NCBI RefSeq assembly: GCF_002091475.1
Contig: NZ_BCTR01000027.1
Span: forward strand, 62,001 to 126,000
Direction of reading: 5' to 3'
Source of the DNA: Sphingomonas azotifigens NBRC 15497
GTDB taxonomy: Bacteria; Pseudomonadota; Alphaproteobacteria; Sphingomonadales; Sphingomonadaceae
DNA: 64,000 bases
Positions 16,672-25,549 of this stretch are shown here, one piece after another. Position numbers and translations under genes: made by a program. How positions within the stretch are numbered: position 1 is the first letter of the stretch; every line of letters starts with the position of its first letter. The notes below the pieces were generated by a model. The model searched no databases, was not told the DNA's origin, and worked only from the letters and a program-made list of their open reading frames with translations.

Positions 16672-18915
16672 ATGCGCCATACTCGTACCTGGTGCCCATT
16701 GCTGGGCGCTACAGCTGCCTCGTTCGTGATGTTTGCTGTTCCCGCGATCGCTCAGGATGCGGCGCCAGTGCCGGGCTCCTCGCCGGCCCAGCCGGCGCAA
16801 GCGTCGCCGACTAATCAGGAGCAGCTCGAAAACATTATCGTTACCGCGCGACGAACATCAGAGAATCTCCAGAATGTTCCCGTTGCGGCATCCGTGCTGA
16901 GCTCGGATTCGCTGGAGCGCCAGCAGATCCGTCGTGCGACGGATCTCCAGTTCAGTGCACCAAGCCTGGTGATCACGCCGGACCCCCTGGGAGGGTCGGG
17001 CGCGCCGGTCTTCCAGTTGCGTGGCCAGACTTCGCCGCTGGGTGCCGATAACACCGTCGTAAACTATTTTGGAGACGTGCCCGTCGACTCGCGCGTGATT
17101 GCGGCCGGTATCTTCGATCTGGCCTCGGTGCAGATCGTCCGCGGTCCGCAGGGGACCCTTTTCGGTAAGAACAGCACGGGCGGCGCGGTTCTGTTTACCC
17201 CGCAAAGAGCAAATACGCGCGACGTGAGCGGCTATGTCACCGGGAACATCGGTAACTATGACCTTCTGCAGTTCACCGGCGCCATCAACCTGCCGATCGT
17301 CAAGGACATTCTGGGCGTACGCCTTTCCGGGCAGGTGGCTCGCCAGGACGGCATGGTCAAGAATTTGAGCGGGCCTGACGGAAACGACAAGGATTATACC
17401 GCACTTCGAGCAGCGGTTACGCTGACCCCTGTGGACGGGCTCGAGAACGATCTGCTTGTCACCTATTTCAATGGCAAGCAGCACTTAAACCCCCCGATCA
17501 CGAAGACACTCGGTGGCTTCGGCCTGTTTTTCCCTCCCGCGCTGGCCGGACTTGCACGCCAGCAGCAGTTGGGTAACCGGACGATCGATCAGTCATATTC
17601 TCCGGATTACGATAACAACAAGAGCTACCTTATTGCTGACACCACCTCCTATGAGCTTGGCGGTGTTACATTGAAAAATATTTTTGGGTATTACGATATA
17701 AAGAACGCTTTTGACCTTAATTCGACGAGCCTTAATTTTCCGATGGTCGATGTTGCGCAGGCTCGTCATCAGACCCAAATCAGTGACGAACTGCAGGTAT
17801 TTGGTAAATCCTTTGAAAATAGCCTGACGTGGTTGGTGGGTGGTTTCATATCCAGGCAAAAGACTAGAGTGGATCAGACGACAACTCTATTCAGTACGAG
17901 CCCTACGCTATTCGATACATCATTCGATCGATATACGTCCAAGGCGTTGTTCGGTCAGGTCACCTATGATTTCAGTAATCTTGGGCTGACCGGCGTTAAA
18001 ATCACCGGTGGCCTGCGGCATACCTGGGATACCCGCGTAGGATCGAACAGGGGAGTTCCTGATCCCCTACGGATAAGCGACAAGGAACTGAGTTCGACCT
18101 TGGGTGTCGACTATCAGGTCACCAGTCATGTGTTGATCTATGTAGCCAACCGGCACAGCTACAAGGCAGGCGGATTCAACCTGATTTCTCCGGCAATCCC
18201 ACCGGCGCTGCGAACCTACGCACCTGAGAAGCTCACGGACTATGAAATCGGCGTCAAAGCCGATGCGCATATCGGCCGAGTGCCCGTTCGTGCCAATCTG
18301 GCGCTATACCAGGGCAAGTATTCGAATATCCAGACGCAGGTCACAGGCTCGTGTGGTACTAGCCAGAACTCCAACTCCTTGATCGTTAATGCAGGCAAGG
18401 GTACGCCGAAGGGGGTCGAACTTGAACTGGAGGCGCGGCCGCTGAAGGGTCTGCAAATGAATGGTTTCTATAACTTGACTCTCGGCAAGTACGACCAGTT
18501 TGCCATACCGGATGTCAATGGATGCACGCTGGCAGTGGCTTCGCGCAATCTTACCGGGCAGAACTTCGGCAACATTTCCAGGGATACGGCTGGGCTTACG
18601 GCAATCTATACCATTCCTCTGAATGGAAATGGCGAAGAGCTGGCGTTCAACGGTAACGTATATTACCGAAGCTCACGCCTGGGCAATGACCTCCAGGGGT
18701 TCAATAGCGCGCAGGCAGGCTATACGCTGCTCAATGCGCGCATCGATTACAACAATATCGGTGGGAGCCGCCTTAGCGCGGGCATCTACGCGCGCAACAT
18801 CACGAATGAACTCTACGGCCTCACGCGCAATTTCCAATTGACGGGGGCGGGTTACGAAACCTTCACCTATGGTGACCCGCGCACCTATGGGGTGGAGGCG
18901 ACGTTCCGCTTCTGA
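16672..18915 (+). CDS. TonB-dependent outer membrane receptor 3
   Basis: The protein is 747 aa with a signal peptide (cleavage near AIA-QD), a TonB box-like ENIIVTARR, plug motifs LRGQTSPLGADN and VQIVRGPQGTLFGKNSTGGAVLF, and a barrel ending in ATFRF. This resembles the sphingomonad receptors that accompany catabolic operons. GGGAGAGGAAAAG precedes the ATG. Codon use in the middle (about 17.6-18.2 kb) is noticeably more A/T-tolerant than in neighbouring genes. Position at the head of the catabolic island suggests it takes up the island's substrate, which is inference. Confidence 0.92.
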   Translation: MRHTRTWCPLLGATAASFVMFAVPAIAQDAAPVPGSSPAQPAQASPTNQEQLENIIVTARRTSENLQNVPVAASVLSSDSLERQQIRRATDLQFSAPSLVITPDPLGGSGAPVFQLRGQTSPLGADNTVVNYFGDVPVDSRVIAAGIFDLASVQIVRGPQGTLFGKNSTGGAVLFTPQRANTRDVSGYVTGNIGNYDLLQFTGAINLPIVKDILGVRLSGQVARQDGMVKNLSGPDGNDKDYTALRAAVTLTPVDGLENDLLVTYFNGKQHLNPPITKTLGGFGLFFPPALAGLARQQQLGNRTIDQSYSPDYDNNKSYLIADTTSYELGGVTLKNIFGYYDIKNAFDLNSTSLNFPMVDVAQARHQTQISDELQVFGKSFENSLTWLVGGFISRQKTRVDQTTTLFSTSPTLFDTSFDRYTSKALFGQVTYDFSNLGLTGVKITGGLRHTWDTRVGSNRGVPDPLRISDKELSSTLGVDYQVTSHVLIYVANRHSYKAGGFNLISPAIPPALRTYAPEKLTDYEIGVKADAHIGRVPVRANLALYQGKYSNIQTQVTGSCGTSQNSNSLIVNAGKGTPKGVELELEARPLKGLQMNGFYNLTLGKYDQFAIPDVNGCTLAVASRNLTGQNFGNISRDTAGLTAIYTIPLNGNGEELAFNGNVYYRSSRLGNDLQGFNSAQAGYTLLNARIDYNNIGGSRLSAGIYARNITNELYGLTRNFQLTGAGYETFTYGDPRTYGVEATFRF

Positions 18916-18921
18916 GTGTCC

Positions 18922-18952
18922 CCATGCGGGGCGCATCGGGCGTCCCGCATGG
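18922..18952 (+). terminator. Hairpin after TonB receptor 3
   Basis: Perfect 9-bp arms CCATGCGGG (18922-18930) and CCCGCATGG (18944-18952) lie seven bases after the receptor stop. No T-tract follows, so it may be a Rho-assisted terminator or an RNA-stabilising hairpin ahead of the CoA-transferase gene. Confidence 0.5.
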
Positions 18953-19122
18953 CAAGCTGCCAGGTCGCTTTGGCTACAACGCTTTCAAGCCGCCGTGCGC
19001 CTTGCCCGGTCCTTGCTGCGGAACCTTCGGTGGATGTTGACCGGGAAGTGATCGTTGCCGCCGTCCTGTGGCGCCGGTGCATGGCTTCTGGTGGCACTAT
19101 CGTCGAAATATGGAGATACCGA

Positions 19123-20358
19123 ATGACCTCAGGATCGCCACCCGGCGCTCTTTCCGGCTTGACAGTGCTGGATATGACCCGGGTCATCGCCGGTCCGCTT
19201 GGCGGGCAGATTTTGGGGGATCTCGGTGCCGAGGTGATCAAGATCGAGCGCCGGGGAGAGGGCGATGACTCGCGGCGGGTCGGTCCTCCCTGGTTACGGC
19301 AGCCGACCGAAACCAGCTCCGGGGAGTCGACCTACTTTCTATCGGTCAACCGCAATAAACGCTCGATCGCCGTCGATTTCGCGACCGCGGCAGGGCAGGC
19401 GATTATCCGGCGGCTGGCCAGTGCGGCTGATATCCTTATCGAGAATTACCGCACCGGTACATTGGAGCGCTACGGTCTCGGCTATGCGGCGCTGCGCGAG
19501 ATCAATCCCAGGCTGATCTATTGCTCGATCACGGGCTTCGGCCAAACGGGCCCGTATGCGGAGCGTTCGGGCTATGATTTCCTCGTTCAGGGAATGGGCG
19601 GGGTGATGAGCGTCACCGGTCACGCCGATACGGAGGAGGGGGCGGGGCCGTTGCGGGTCGGCATACCCGTCGTCGACGCCTTCGCCGGAATGAATGCCGT
19701 CATCGGGATTCTCGCAGCGCTCGAGCATCGGCGCAAGACCGGGGAGGGGCAGCAGGTCGATATCTCCCTGTTCGAATCGCTAGCAGCGGCATTGCTCAAC
19801 ACGTCGTCTTCGTGGCTCAATGCCGGGGTAAAGTTGGGCCGGACCGGCAACGATCATCCCAGTGCCGCGCCGTACGGCGTCTTCCGTGCCTCCGACGGCC
19901 ATATCATCATCGCGACGTTCAACGATCGGGAGTTCGTCCGGCTCGCAAACGTTCTGGGGCACCCCGAATGGCTTAGCGATACTCGCTTCATGCGCAATGG
20001 CGATCGGGTCCGCAATCGTCCAGCGCTGAAGGCGCTGATCGCCGACATCATCCGTACAAAGACACGCGCCGAGTGGGTGTCGATCCTGAACGATGCCACG
20101 GTGTCTGCCGGCCCGATCAACGACATTGAGGATATGGAGCGGGACGCGCAGGCGATTGCCCGCAACATGTTCCTGACGCTCTCCTCCGACGCGTTCGGGG
20201 ATATCCGTACCGTTGCCTCGCCCTATCGACTTTCCGCTACCCCTCCCGCCTATCGTTACCCGCCGCCTGCCGTCGGGGAGCATAATGACGAGATTCTGGC
20301 AGAGGCAGGATATTCGGAAACCGAGCGCGCTGCGCTGCGAGCCGCCGGCGTGCTCTGA
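19123..20358 (+). CDS. Family III CoA-transferase (CaiB/BaiF type)
   Basis: The protein is 411 aa. The N-terminus LSGLTVLDMTRVIAGPLGGQILGDLGAEVIKIER is the hallmark of class III CoA-transferases. ENYRTGTLERYGLGY and SITGFGQTGPYAERSGYDFLVQGMGG follow; the family's catalytic Asp lies in the SGYDF region. It would move CoA from a donor thioester to a carboxylic acid in the cytoplasm, activating the substrate for beta-oxidation without ATP. The ATG is preceded by GGAG eight bases upstream; the longer in-frame frame upstream lacks family similarity. It starts a plus-strand operon with an SDR, two acyl-CoA dehydrogenases and a crotonase. Confidence 0.92.
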   Translation: MTSGSPPGALSGLTVLDMTRVIAGPLGGQILGDLGAEVIKIERRGEGDDSRRVGPPWLRQPTETSSGESTYFLSVNRNKRSIAVDFATAAGQAIIRRLASAADILIENYRTGTLERYGLGYAALREINPRLIYCSITGFGQTGPYAERSGYDFLVQGMGGVMSVTGHADTEEGAGPLRVGIPVVDAFAGMNAVIGILAALEHRRKTGEGQQVDISLFESLAAALLNTSSSWLNAGVKLGRTGNDHPSAAPYGVFRASDGHIIIATFNDREFVRLANVLGHPEWLSDTRFMRNGDRVRNRPALKALIADIIRTKTRAEWVSILNDATVSAGPINDIEDMERDAQAIARNMFLTLSSDAFGDIRTVASPYRLSATPPAYRYPPPAVGEHNDEILAEAGYSETERAALRAAGVL

Positions 20359-20480
20359 GCACCGCCGGCGTGCTGGACGATGACGGCATCGCGATACCTG
20401 GTCCCGGATCGAGGGAATGGAATTGCGAGCGTGTCGGAGCAGGCCATGAGAATTCGCTGAGATGAAGAAGGATGCCCGCA

Positions 20481-21269
20481 ATGGATAGTCAGCCGACCGC
20501 CAACCCCATGTCCCTTGTCGATAGGACGGTCATCGTTACCGGGGCCGCCCAGGGCATCGGCCGGGCAGTCGCCGATCTGGTGGTTGCGCTGGGCGGCAAT
20601 ATCGTGATCGCGGACATGCATGGCGATGCCCTCGAAGCGGCCAAGGCCGAGTACCCTGAAGGACGCTATCTGGGCGTGAAGGCCAATATCGCCGACGCCG
20701 CCGAGGTGGATGCGCTGGTGCAATACGCCGTCGACACGTTCGGCGCCGTGCATGGCCTGGTGAACAATGCCGGCATCACCCGTCCCGCGATGTTGTCGAA
20801 AATGACGCTTCAAGAATGGGATCAGGTGATCAGCGTTCACCTGACCGGCGCGTTTCTGTGTTCGCAGGCCGTCGGCAACCATATGATCGAACGTGCAAAG
20901 GCGGGGGACCCCAACCCCGGATCGATCGTCAACATCTCCTCGGATGCCGGGGTCCAGGGAACGATAGGCCAGGTAAACTACGCAACGGCCAAGGCGGGCA
21001 TCATCGGCATGACGATGTCTACGGCGCGCGAATGGGCGAAGTACAATATTCGCGCCAACTGCGTCGCCTTTGGCGTGGTGGTCACGCCGATGACGGAGAC
21101 GGTGCGCAGCGAGAAGTTCGCCGAGACCTATCTGTCGCGGATCCCACTGGGCCGGTGGAGTTCCGCGGAAGAGGCGGCGAAGCCCGTCTGCTTCCTGCTC
21201 TCCGATGCGGCTTCTTTCATCACGGGCCAGCGGTTGTCCGCCAATGGCGGCATGCAGATGGCCGGGTGA
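20481..21269 (+). CDS. SDR-family dehydrogenase/reductase (FabG-like)
   Basis: The protein is 262 aa from the ATG at 20481; AAGGA lies 8 bases before it, while the ATG at 20472 has that site too close. The NAD(P)-binding TGAAQGIG, the NNAG motif, the catalytic Ser in NISSDAG and YATAK (Tyr-xxx-Lys) are all present, ending with the FITGQRLSANGG signature of classical SDRs. It would oxidise a 3-hydroxyacyl-CoA or an alcohol, or reduce the reverse substrate. Three bases separate its stop from the next gene, so it is cotranscribed with the acyl-CoA dehydrogenases. Confidence 0.92.
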   Translation: MDSQPTANPMSLVDRTVIVTGAAQGIGRAVADLVVALGGNIVIADMHGDALEAAKAEYPEGRYLGVKANIADAAEVDALVQYAVDTFGAVHGLVNNAGITRPAMLSKMTLQEWDQVISVHLTGAFLCSQAVGNHMIERAKAGDPNPGSIVNISSDAGVQGTIGQVNYATAKAGIIGMTMSTAREWAKYNIRANCVAFGVVVTPMTETVRSEKFAETYLSRIPLGRWSSAEEAAKPVCFLLSDAASFITGQRLSANGGMQMAG

Positions 21270-21272
21270 TCC

Positions 21273-22388
21273 ATGGGCTGGCGCACCGATGACGAACTGC
21301 AGCAGATGCTGCGCGACAGCGCTATCGCATTCCTCGGCGATGCGGGCGGCCCGGGCCATTTCCGGGCGGTGCGTGCGTCCGAAACCGGTTTCGACGCCGA
21401 CACGTGGCGGCGCATGGCCGAACTCGGCTGGACCGGCATGCTCCTTCCGGAAAAGCTGGGCGGCGCCGAACTCGGACTGAGTGCGGCCCTTCCGTTGGCG
21501 GAGGAACTCGGCCGCGCGCTTGCGCCCGAACCCTTTGTCGCGTCGGCGATCATGGCGGGGACGCTCCTGGCCCGCGGCGCCGGGCCGGTGGCCGCGGCGC
21601 TCGCTACGGGGTTGGCGCAAGGCCATCAATCGGTCACGCTCGCTTGGCAAGAGCGGCGCGGCGGCGTCGGCATTCCGGCGTTCGGGACGCGCCTGGCCGC
21701 TGGCCGGCTGCAGGGAGCAAAGGTGCACGTGCCCGCTTGGCACCCTGGCTCGGCACTCTTGGTTGCCGCACAAGGCGATGACGGCCCTGTCGTGGTAGCG
21801 GTCGATCCATCGGCCTCGGGAGTCACCCTCGTCGTTGCGCGTGCAACCGATGGTACCCTGACTGCCGACGTCGTGTTTGACGATGTTCGTGTGACTGCCG
21901 ATGCCGTGATTGTGGAGGGCGATGCTGCGCGGGTCGCGCTCGAGCACGCAATCGCACGCGGCACCGTCGCGCTGAGCGCGCAACTCGAGGGCCTGGCAAA
22001 GGCGCTGTGGCACGAAACGCTGGCCTATATGCAGCAGCGTGTGCAGTTCGGCGGCGCGCTGTCGGAGTTCCAGGCGCTGCGGCATCGCATGGTGGACCTC
22101 TATAGCCAGATCGAACTCGCCGCCGCCAGTTGGCGCAAGGCGGCGCACTGCGTCGAAGAGGGCAAGCTTTGGGGGCCAGCCGTGCCCGCAGCCAAAGCCC
22201 GTTGCAGCCAGGCAGCCCAGGAAATGGGGCGCTGGGCGATCCAGTATCACGGAGCCTTCGGCTATACCGACGAAGCGGATGTAGGCCTCTACGTCCATTG
22301 CGCGCTGCGCTGGTCCAGCTGGCTCGGCGGTGCCTCCGCGCATCGCCGGGCAGCCCTGATGGCGCATCGCGGCGGAAAGGGCGCATGA
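21273..22388 (+). CDS. Acyl-CoA dehydrogenase, catalytic-type subunit of a split pair
   Basis: The protein is 371 aa. The N-terminal domain includes LGWTGMLLPEKLGGAELG; the middle is divergent; the C-terminal helical domain ends with QYHGAFGYTDEADVGLYVHCAL. The Glu in that segment aligns with the catalytic base of ChsE/FadE-type chains that keep it in GGxGxxxE. It overlaps the next dehydrogenase by ATGA, a strong sign of a heteromeric complex. Family knowledge: actinobacterial steroid side-chain dehydrogenases are alpha2-beta2 heterotetramers encoded as such pairs. The substrate here is unknown. Confidence 0.9.
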   Translation: MGWRTDDELQQMLRDSAIAFLGDAGGPGHFRAVRASETGFDADTWRRMAELGWTGMLLPEKLGGAELGLSAALPLAEELGRALAPEPFVASAIMAGTLLARGAGPVAAALATGLAQGHQSVTLAWQERRGGVGIPAFGTRLAAGRLQGAKVHVPAWHPGSALLVAAQGDDGPVVVAVDPSASGVTLVVARATDGTLTADVVFDDVRVTADAVIVEGDAARVALEHAIARGTVALSAQLEGLAKALWHETLAYMQQRVQFGGALSEFQALRHRMVDLYSQIELAAASWRKAAHCVEEGKLWGPAVPAAKARCSQAAQEMGRWAIQYHGAFGYTDEADVGLYVHCALRWSSWLGGASAHRRAALMAHRGGKGA

Positions 22389-23539
22389 TGACGCAAGACC
22401 TCAACCTGCTGTCCAACGACGCGTTTCGCGCCCGATGGCGCGACTGGCTGGAGCAAAATTATCCGGCGGAATGGCGCATCCCGATCATCCGCCGGCTTGC
22501 CGGTGATGAGGAACGGCGGTGGCACCGGATGACCTATGAAGCCGGCTGGCGCGCGCCTGCCTGGCCAAAGCAATATGGCGGCCTGGGCCTGAGCCTAGAA
22601 AAGCAGCTCATCCTGAACGAGGAGATGGAACGCCATCGCTGCGCCCGCGTGCTCGACAGCGGCGGGGTGCTGCTGGCACCGGTGCTGATGAAATATGGCA
22701 CCGATGCGCAGCGATCGCGCTACCTGCCGGCGATCCTGCGCGGGGAAGATCTGTGGTGCCAGGGCTATTCCGAGCCCAATGCGGGTTCCGATCTGGCCAG
22801 CCTGCGGACCTCGGCGGTGCGGGATGGAGAGGCGTTCCTCGTCAACGGCCAGAAAATCTGGACGACGCTGGCCGGCTGTGCGGACCGCATCTTCGTGCTG
22901 GTGCGGACCAACAAGGAGGTGAAGAAGCAGGCAGGTATCAGCTTCCTGCTGGCGGACATGGATACGCCCGGCTTGACCGTGCGCCCCATCCTCAACCTCG
23001 CCGACGAAGACGAACTCTGCGAGATCTTCTTCGAGAATGTGCGCATTCCTGCGGAAAATCTGGTCGGCGCGCTCGACCAGGGCTGGACGGTGGCCAAGGC
23101 CCTGCTCGGGGATGAGCGCATATCCAACGGCGCCCCCACCTTACCCAGGCAGGCGTTCGAAGTGCTCGAGCAACTGATCGAAACGCGCGGGCTCGCCGAA
23201 GATGCCGGGGTGACGGATAGGGCTGCTTCCTTGTTCTGTGACGTGCACGATCTTGCCGCGCTGCATTCGCAAGTTGCGGACGCGGCAATTCGCGGCGAGG
23301 TCGACAATGCCGTGCTGGGCATGATGAAGGTCCTCGCGACGGAGGCGTTCCAGAATATCTCGGAGGAGATACTGAATGTCATCGACGAGGATGCCGGGCT
23401 GCAGACGCCGACGATCGGCGCGGAAAGCCCGTTGGATCTCCGCAAGATATACATGATCGCGCGACCGTCGACCATCTATGCCGGCGCAAGCGAAGTTCAG
23501 CGCAACATCGTTTCCAACGCGCTGATGGGCAAAAGCTGA
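22385..23539 (+). CDS. Acyl-CoA dehydrogenase, FAD-binding-type subunit of a split pair
   Basis: The protein is 384 aa. WPKQYGGLGLSLEKQLILNEEM, the FAD-proximal GYSEPNAGSDLASL, NGQKIWTT and the C-terminal IYAGASEVQRNIVSN identify the family. This is the chain type that keeps the full FAD and nucleotide-recognition motifs, complementing the previous gene. The start ATG overlaps the upstream stop by four bases (ATGA), with GGAAAGG before it. It would introduce a 2,3 double bond in an acyl-CoA together with the upstream chain. Confidence 0.93.
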   Translation: MMTQDLNLLSNDAFRARWRDWLEQNYPAEWRIPIIRRLAGDEERRWHRMTYEAGWRAPAWPKQYGGLGLSLEKQLILNEEMERHRCARVLDSGGVLLAPVLMKYGTDAQRSRYLPAILRGEDLWCQGYSEPNAGSDLASLRTSAVRDGEAFLVNGQKIWTTLAGCADRIFVLVRTNKEVKKQAGISFLLADMDTPGLTVRPILNLADEDELCEIFFENVRIPAENLVGALDQGWTVAKALLGDERISNGAPTLPRQAFEVLEQLIETRGLAEDAGVTDRAASLFCDVHDLAALHSQVADAAIRGEVDNAVLGMMKVLATEAFQNISEEILNVIDEDAGLQTPTIGAESPLDLRKIYMIARPSTIYAGASEVQRNIVSNALMGKS

Positions 23540-23630
23540 ACGCGGCAATTTCTCCGGCACCTCGCCTTTATACGTGGGGCGAACCCTGGGGCATAGGGGC
23601 GATCGCTGCTGAGCAAGGAGGTGAGACAGC

Positions 23631-24374
23631 GTGACTTCTTTGGTAGATCGAAGCGACGCGGACGGCGTTGCGACCCTGACGCTAAACCGTCCGGAGGTTC
23701 TGAATGCGCTCTCAGCGGGCAGTTTCCGGGAACTGCGCGCTCATATCGACGCCATCGCTACCCAGACGGAGGCAATCGGTTGCGTCGTCCTGCGCGGTGC
23801 CGGGCGGTCCTTCTGCGCCGGAGCCGATCTCAAGGCGTTCAAGGAACGGAAGCCGACCGATCCCGACCCCACCGCCTTCAATCGCGCCACCCTGTCAGCC
23901 CTGGCCGCGCTTCCGCAACCCGTGATCGCAGCCGTACAGGGCCATTGCCTGACAGGCGGCCTGGAACTGGCGCTGACCGCCGACATCCTTTTCGCGGCGG
24001 AGGATGTACGGTTCGGGGATACCCATCAGAAATGGGGATTGCACGCAGGCTGGGGGCTGACTCAACGGCTCCCGCGGCGGATCGGCCGTGCCAGGGCGAA
24101 GGAAATGATGTTCTCCGGTCGCGAAGTCCTGGCCGAAGAGGCGGTGCGCATCGGGCTGGCGAACAGGTCGTGTCCAACGGACCGCTTGCACGAAGAGGTC
24201 CAGGCGTTCGCTGCGCGGATCGCCAGTCACCCGCGCGGCGTGACCCGTTGGCTAAAGACGATGATCGATTGCGGCGCCGAGATGCCGCTCGCCGACGGGC
24301 TGGCGATGGAGATCGAGACCAATCCGGGCCGCAACGCCGATCTGGCGTCGCGTCTGGAAAGCGGCGGCTTCTAG
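23631..24374 (+). CDS. Enoyl-CoA hydratase/isomerase family protein
   Basis: The protein is 247 aa with a GTG start behind an excellent ribosome site (AAGGAGGTGA, 23615-23624). The crotonase core is clear: LNRPEVLNALS, the first oxyanion-hole FCAGADLKAF, and VQGHCLTGGLELALTADILFA. By eye, the position of the first catalytic Glu of rat hydratase falls on His in FGDTHQKWG, while the second Glu is kept in AKEMMFSG. Water addition may therefore be altered, and isomerase, hydrolase or retro-aldol activity is possible. It ends the CoA-transferase operon. Confidence 0.9.
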   Translation: MTSLVDRSDADGVATLTLNRPEVLNALSAGSFRELRAHIDAIATQTEAIGCVVLRGAGRSFCAGADLKAFKERKPTDPDPTAFNRATLSALAALPQPVIAAVQGHCLTGGLELALTADILFAAEDVRFGDTHQKWGLHAGWGLTQRLPRRIGRARAKEMMFSGREVLAEEAVRIGLANRSCPTDRLHEEVQAFAARIASHPRGVTRWLKTMIDCGAEMPLADGLAMEIETNPGRNADLASRLESGGF

Positions 24375-24474
24375 GGGATGCGGCGCGGGCGGGAAGTGGC
24401 AGGAGGTCGTGCTGCGGCGCTGCTGCACACCCGCAGCCCCGAGGATGAACGAGGTAGTCACAGGGAGGCTAATG

Positions 24475-25458
24475 ATGGAACTCTTGGACACGCCGCTATT
24501 CTCGGGAATGCGTCTGCCGCTGGTGGCGGCGCCCATGTTCCTCGTCACCGGCCCCGATATCGTCATCGCGGCATGTTCCGCCGGTATCATGGCCGGCGTT
24601 GCCTCGGCTTCGGCGCGTTCTGCGGAGGAATATGACGAATGGCTCGATCGGATTGCCGGGGAACTCGCCGCCTTTGAAGCGCGCACCGGCCAGCGGGCGG
24701 GGCCTTATGCCGCCAATCTCAGCGCAGGCGCGGGCAGGGACGCGCACCGTGCCGGCTTGTTCGAGAGGCAATTGGAGGTCTGCAGGCGGCGGCGGGTACC
24801 GATCGTCATCAGCGTGGGCGGTGCACCGGCTGATCTTGTCAAGGAAGTGCACGGATGGGGGGGCGTCGTTTTCCATGACGCAACGAGCGTTCGCCATGCC
24901 GAAAAGGCGGCGGAGGCAGGAGTCGACGGCATCAATCTGATCGCAAGTGGTGGTGGTGGCCATGCTGGCGCTGTCAGCGCCTTCGCCTTGGTCCCGCAGG
25001 TTCGCGCCTTTTTCGACGGCGTGATCGTCCTTGGCGGCGCGATCGGCACGGGCGGCGGCATTCTGGCGGCGCAGGCGCTAGGTGCGGATCTCTGTTACAT
25101 GGGCACCCGCTTCATCGCCACGAAGGAATCGATGGCGCCGGATGCCTATAAGGCGATGTTGGTGGCAGCGGATACCAGCGACATCCTCTACACGCCTGCC
25201 TTCACGCGCGGGGTGCCTTGCAATTTCATGCGATCGTCCATCCGCGCGAACGGGTTCGACCCAGACCACCTGTCCGTCGACACCGTCGCGCAGGATCCCC
25301 GTTCCTCCGAGCGCAAGCCCTGGCGGGATATCTGGGCTGCCGGCCAAGGCGTCGGGCTGATTGACGACGTTCCCGCCGTGCAGGATCTCGTTGACCGCAT
25401 TGCCGCGGAATATGGTGAAGCGGCGAAGCGCCTGCGCGAGCGCACGCGACGCTCGTAG
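24475..25458 (+). CDS. Nitronate monooxygenase/2-nitropropane dioxygenase-family FMN protein
   Basis: The protein is 327 aa with a TIM-barrel FMN layout: LPLVAAPMFLVTGPD at the start, then VDGINLIASGGGGHAGAVSAFALVPQV, in which the GGGGHAG loop binds the FMN phosphate, and VLGGAIGTGGGILAAQALGADLCYMGTRF. Family members include nitronate oxidases and FMN-dependent enoyl reductases or dehydrogenases. In actinobacterial steroid catabolism a related flavoprotein (IpdC) acts on a CoA thioester. Given the beta-oxidation setting a CoA-ester redox role is more likely than nitroalkane oxidation. GGGAGG lies six bases before this ATG; an ATG three bases earlier is equally possible. Confidence 0.85.
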   Translation: MELLDTPLFSGMRLPLVAAPMFLVTGPDIVIAACSAGIMAGVASASARSAEEYDEWLDRIAGELAAFEARTGQRAGPYAANLSAGAGRDAHRAGLFERQLEVCRRRRVPIVISVGGAPADLVKEVHGWGGVVFHDATSVRHAEKAAEAGVDGINLIASGGGGHAGAVSAFALVPQVRAFFDGVIVLGGAIGTGGGILAAQALGADLCYMGTRFIATKESMAPDAYKAMLVAADTSDILYTPAFTRGVPCNFMRSSIRANGFDPDHLSVDTVAQDPRSSERKPWRDIWAAGQGVGLIDDVPAVQDLVDRIAAEYGEAAKRLRERTRRS

Positions 25459-25549
25459 GATCTTCATATATTCTATTGAACATTAGATTTAAATCGATAC
25501 CCTTGTTTCGAGCGGTTTCCCGCAAGAAGAACCCGAGCAGGAGAGAGAA

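Noticed and set aside
25459-25549. AT-rich gap as an attachment site or replication origin
   Set aside because: It has no tRNA, integrase or iteron repeats; its size and position fit an ordinary promoter for the gene at 25550.
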